Under the pieces are notes generated by a model. That model was not told the origin of the DNA, did not search any database, and was given only the letters and a program-made list of their open reading frames with translations. Shown here in pieces: positions 28,028-29,069 of a DNA stretch of 29,069 nt. The stretch is from the NCBI GenBank assembly GCA_026260175.1, contig JAKCWW010002478.1:21246-50314 (forward strand), given 5' to 3'. Positions within the stretch are counted from its first letter, which is position 1; every line of letters begins with the position of its first letter. The translations under genes and the position numbers were made by a program. Origin of the DNA: Reticulitermes lucifugus (taxonomy: Eukaryota; Arthropoda; Insecta; Blattodea; Rhinotermitidae).

Positions 28028-28297
28028 ATACACAATCGAAGCACATTCCAGTGGCGTGGGTCTGTGGCTGCTCGCTTGCTGGGATTGCGGGTTCGAAACC
28101 CGCAGGGGACATGATTGTCTGTCTCTTGTGATTGTTGCGTGTTGTCAGGTAGAGGTCTCTGCGTCGGGCTGATCAGTTGTTCAGAGGAGTCCTACCGACT
28201 GTGGCTTGTCTAACTCAGTGTGATCGTGAATCCTCGGTAATGAGGAGGCCCTGGCACACTAGGGGCTGTCGCGCCATGGAAGAAATACACAATCGAA
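28028..28297 (+). mobile_element. SINE family B, complete copy B3 with target-site duplications
   Basis: Head CCAGTGGCGTGGGTCTGTGG, box B GGGTTCGAAACCC (about 28089-28101), body GTAGAGGTCTCTGCGTCGGG, CAGAGGAGTCCTACCGACTG, and end GGGGCTGTCGCGCCATGGAA. ATACACAATCGAA occurs at 28028-28040 and 28285-28297, a perfect 13-bp direct repeat bracketing the element. Eight or nine bases (GCACATTC) lie between the left repeat and the usual start, and may be part of a longer, slightly mismatched duplication. It is one of the best-preserved elements in the window. Confidence 0.93.
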
Positions 28298-28392
28298 AGG
28301 CATATGAGTTCACTGAAAGGAATGCAACTCCACACTGTTACGAAGACATAATTAAATATTTAAGGCAAATACCGTCCCATAACATGCCAATG

Positions 28393-28650
28393 CAGGCACA
28401 GAGGTGAGGTACAGCTTTATCTCTACATCTACTCAGCCTCGGAGCTAGATGGGGTGAGTGGTAAAATGACAAACCCCGGCCGAGTTTCTTTCCAGAAAGA
28501 GCCCCTGTACCCAATTTTAGAGGTTTGGTGGGCCCAGGACTGGTCTGAACCGGTTAGTAAAGGTGAAAATATCTTGTCTCCATAGAAGTTCAAACATCGG
28601 ACCATCCAACACGAAATGAGTTCTATACCGACTACGCTATCCGGCCCTTT
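28393..28650 (-). mobile_element. SINE family C, full-length copy, minus strand
   Basis: Minus strand: GGATAGCGTAGTCGGTATAG head, GGTCCGATGTTTGAA in the box B position, GGGCCCACCAAACCTC, AATTGGGTACAGGGGCTC, GAAACTCGGCCGGGGTTTGT, CACCCCATCTAGCTCCGAGG and a CCTCACCTCTGTGCC tail. It aligns throughout with 24724-24992. No clear target-site duplication was found. Confidence 0.9.
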
Positions 28651-28903
28651 GCGTTAGCAGAGTGTAGTATATCACAACAAAGTGGAATCGAAGTGTAGGC
28701 AGTTATTCCAGCCCGTAACATGAGTAACTATTTCTTTATCATCCTCCTTCACATTTGCTGCTAGCTGATGGTACATTTGTACGCTCTGTATGTGCCACTT
28801 ATACAGCACTTCTTTAGTCATTTAACATAAATGTATTAACTGAAGAGAAATATTATACACTTCCTCTCAACTTACTGTAAAAGCCCTGCTTTACTTTATT
28901 TCT
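28651..28903. other. AT-rich spacer
   Basis: Nothing recognised. Confidence 0.4.
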
Positions 28904-28985
28904 CTCGGACCAAACCTTCTCATTAATTCGTTAGAATATATCCTCATTCTATGTTCTTCCCTTACTCATAAAACAACGTTTTTAA
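28904..28985 (-). pseudogene. Short decayed RT fragment of the same non-LTR family
   Basis: One minus-strand frame reads REEHRMRIYSNELMRRFGPR, against REEHRLRVFGNRALWEIFGR in the larger copy. The nucleotide match extends over CATAAAACAAC, and AAGAATATAG at the other end corresponds to the FRTI region. It is only about 80 bp, with an adjacent stop and indels. It directly abuts the TTAG-type tail at 29001, so it is either a separate older insertion or the target into which the next copy landed. Confidence 0.7.
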
Positions 28986-29000
28986 AGAATATAGAACAAT

Positions 29001-29069
29001 AACTAAACTAACTAACTAACTCCATGGAGCAGAGTCCTTCTTGAGAAGCTAACAGGTCGTCAGCTAGTC
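29001..29069 (-). mobile_element. Non-LTR retrotransposon 3' end, cut by the window edge
   Basis: ACTAACTAACTAACTCCATG then GAGCAGAGTCCTTCTTGAGA and AGCTAACAGGTC.TCAGCTAG are nearly identical to 21139-21206. This is the tail and 3' UTR of the same family, minus strand. The body lies to the right of the window. Near-identity with the copy at 21133 suggests a fairly recent insertion. Confidence 0.92.

Noticed and set aside
27820-28044. Minus-strand ORF with a poly-Ser run
   Set aside because: The Ser run is the (GAT)n microsatellite read in one frame. The rest is unrelated to any family.
282-28650. CRISPR array, prokaryotic operons, or true tRNA genes
   Set aside because: The tandem arrays lack unique spacers between identical repeats. 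There are no ribosome-binding-site-led gene strings. The tRNA-like heads do not fold as complete cloverleaves and are fused to SINE bodies.

Overview
The window looks like gene-poor, repeat-dense nuclear DNA from an animal, most likely an insect. I found no host protein gene, rRNA gene or intact tRNA gene. The recognisable material is a layered collection of decayed transposable elements in AT-rich spacer: a mariner-family transposase, several pieces of one non-LTR retrotransposon, four families of tRNA-derived SINE, a foldback/MITE-like family with long terminal inverted repeats, and several tandem arrays. The mix, and the wording of the mariner and non-LTR peptides, recalls cockroach or termite (Blattodea) genomes. 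That attribution is from memory and is only moderately certain.

Layout. 1-227 is the end of a 72-bp tandem array. 282-885 holds a complete SINE (family A, with target-site duplications) followed by a second SINE (family C). 1266-1601 is a dispersed repeat (G) with a second copy at 16995-17300. 2342-3092 holds three headless family C tails and two strong G-quadruplex motifs. 3541-3590 has a hammerhead-ribozyme-like core, followed by a complete family B SINE (3671-3940). 5483-6030 is a foldback made of two mariner-type transposase 3' ends in opposite orientation. 7614-8157 has a foldback element (F1) and a family A SINE; 8930-9202 is a complete SINE D; 9896-9991 is a short minisatellite. 10450-10720 has another F-type module and a second hammerhead-like core. 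10990-11230 is a decayed non-LTR piece, and 11815-11975 is F2.

Further along, 12497-13499 is a broken mariner transposase containing a 23-N gap. About 2.4 kb with nothing recognised follows, then F3 (15938-16128) and G2. 19220-19541 is a degenerate 37-bp minisatellite. 21133-21960 is the largest non-LTR fragment. 22305-22556 is SINE B2. F4 (23028-23342) is split by a nested SINE A tail. A tandem array of roughly 100-120-bp units at 24365-25102 is split by a SINE C. 26375-26985 has another non-LTR 3' end and a SINE A head. The right edge (27947-29069) has a GAT repeat, a complete SINE B, a SINE C and two more non-LTR pieces, the last running off the window.

Nothing here forms an operon or pathway. 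The plausible interplay is between elements: SINEs depend on an LINE's reverse transcriptase, the foldback copies would need a transposase in trans, and insertions nest in one another and give a relative order. The most unusual signals are two sequences that fold like minimal type I hammerhead ribozymes, the type known from Penelope-like retroelements, and a related GAAGATGG...CCGAAACGT hairpin module that recurs in several repeats on both strands. Each deviates by one nucleotide from the canonical hammerhead core, so activity is an open question.
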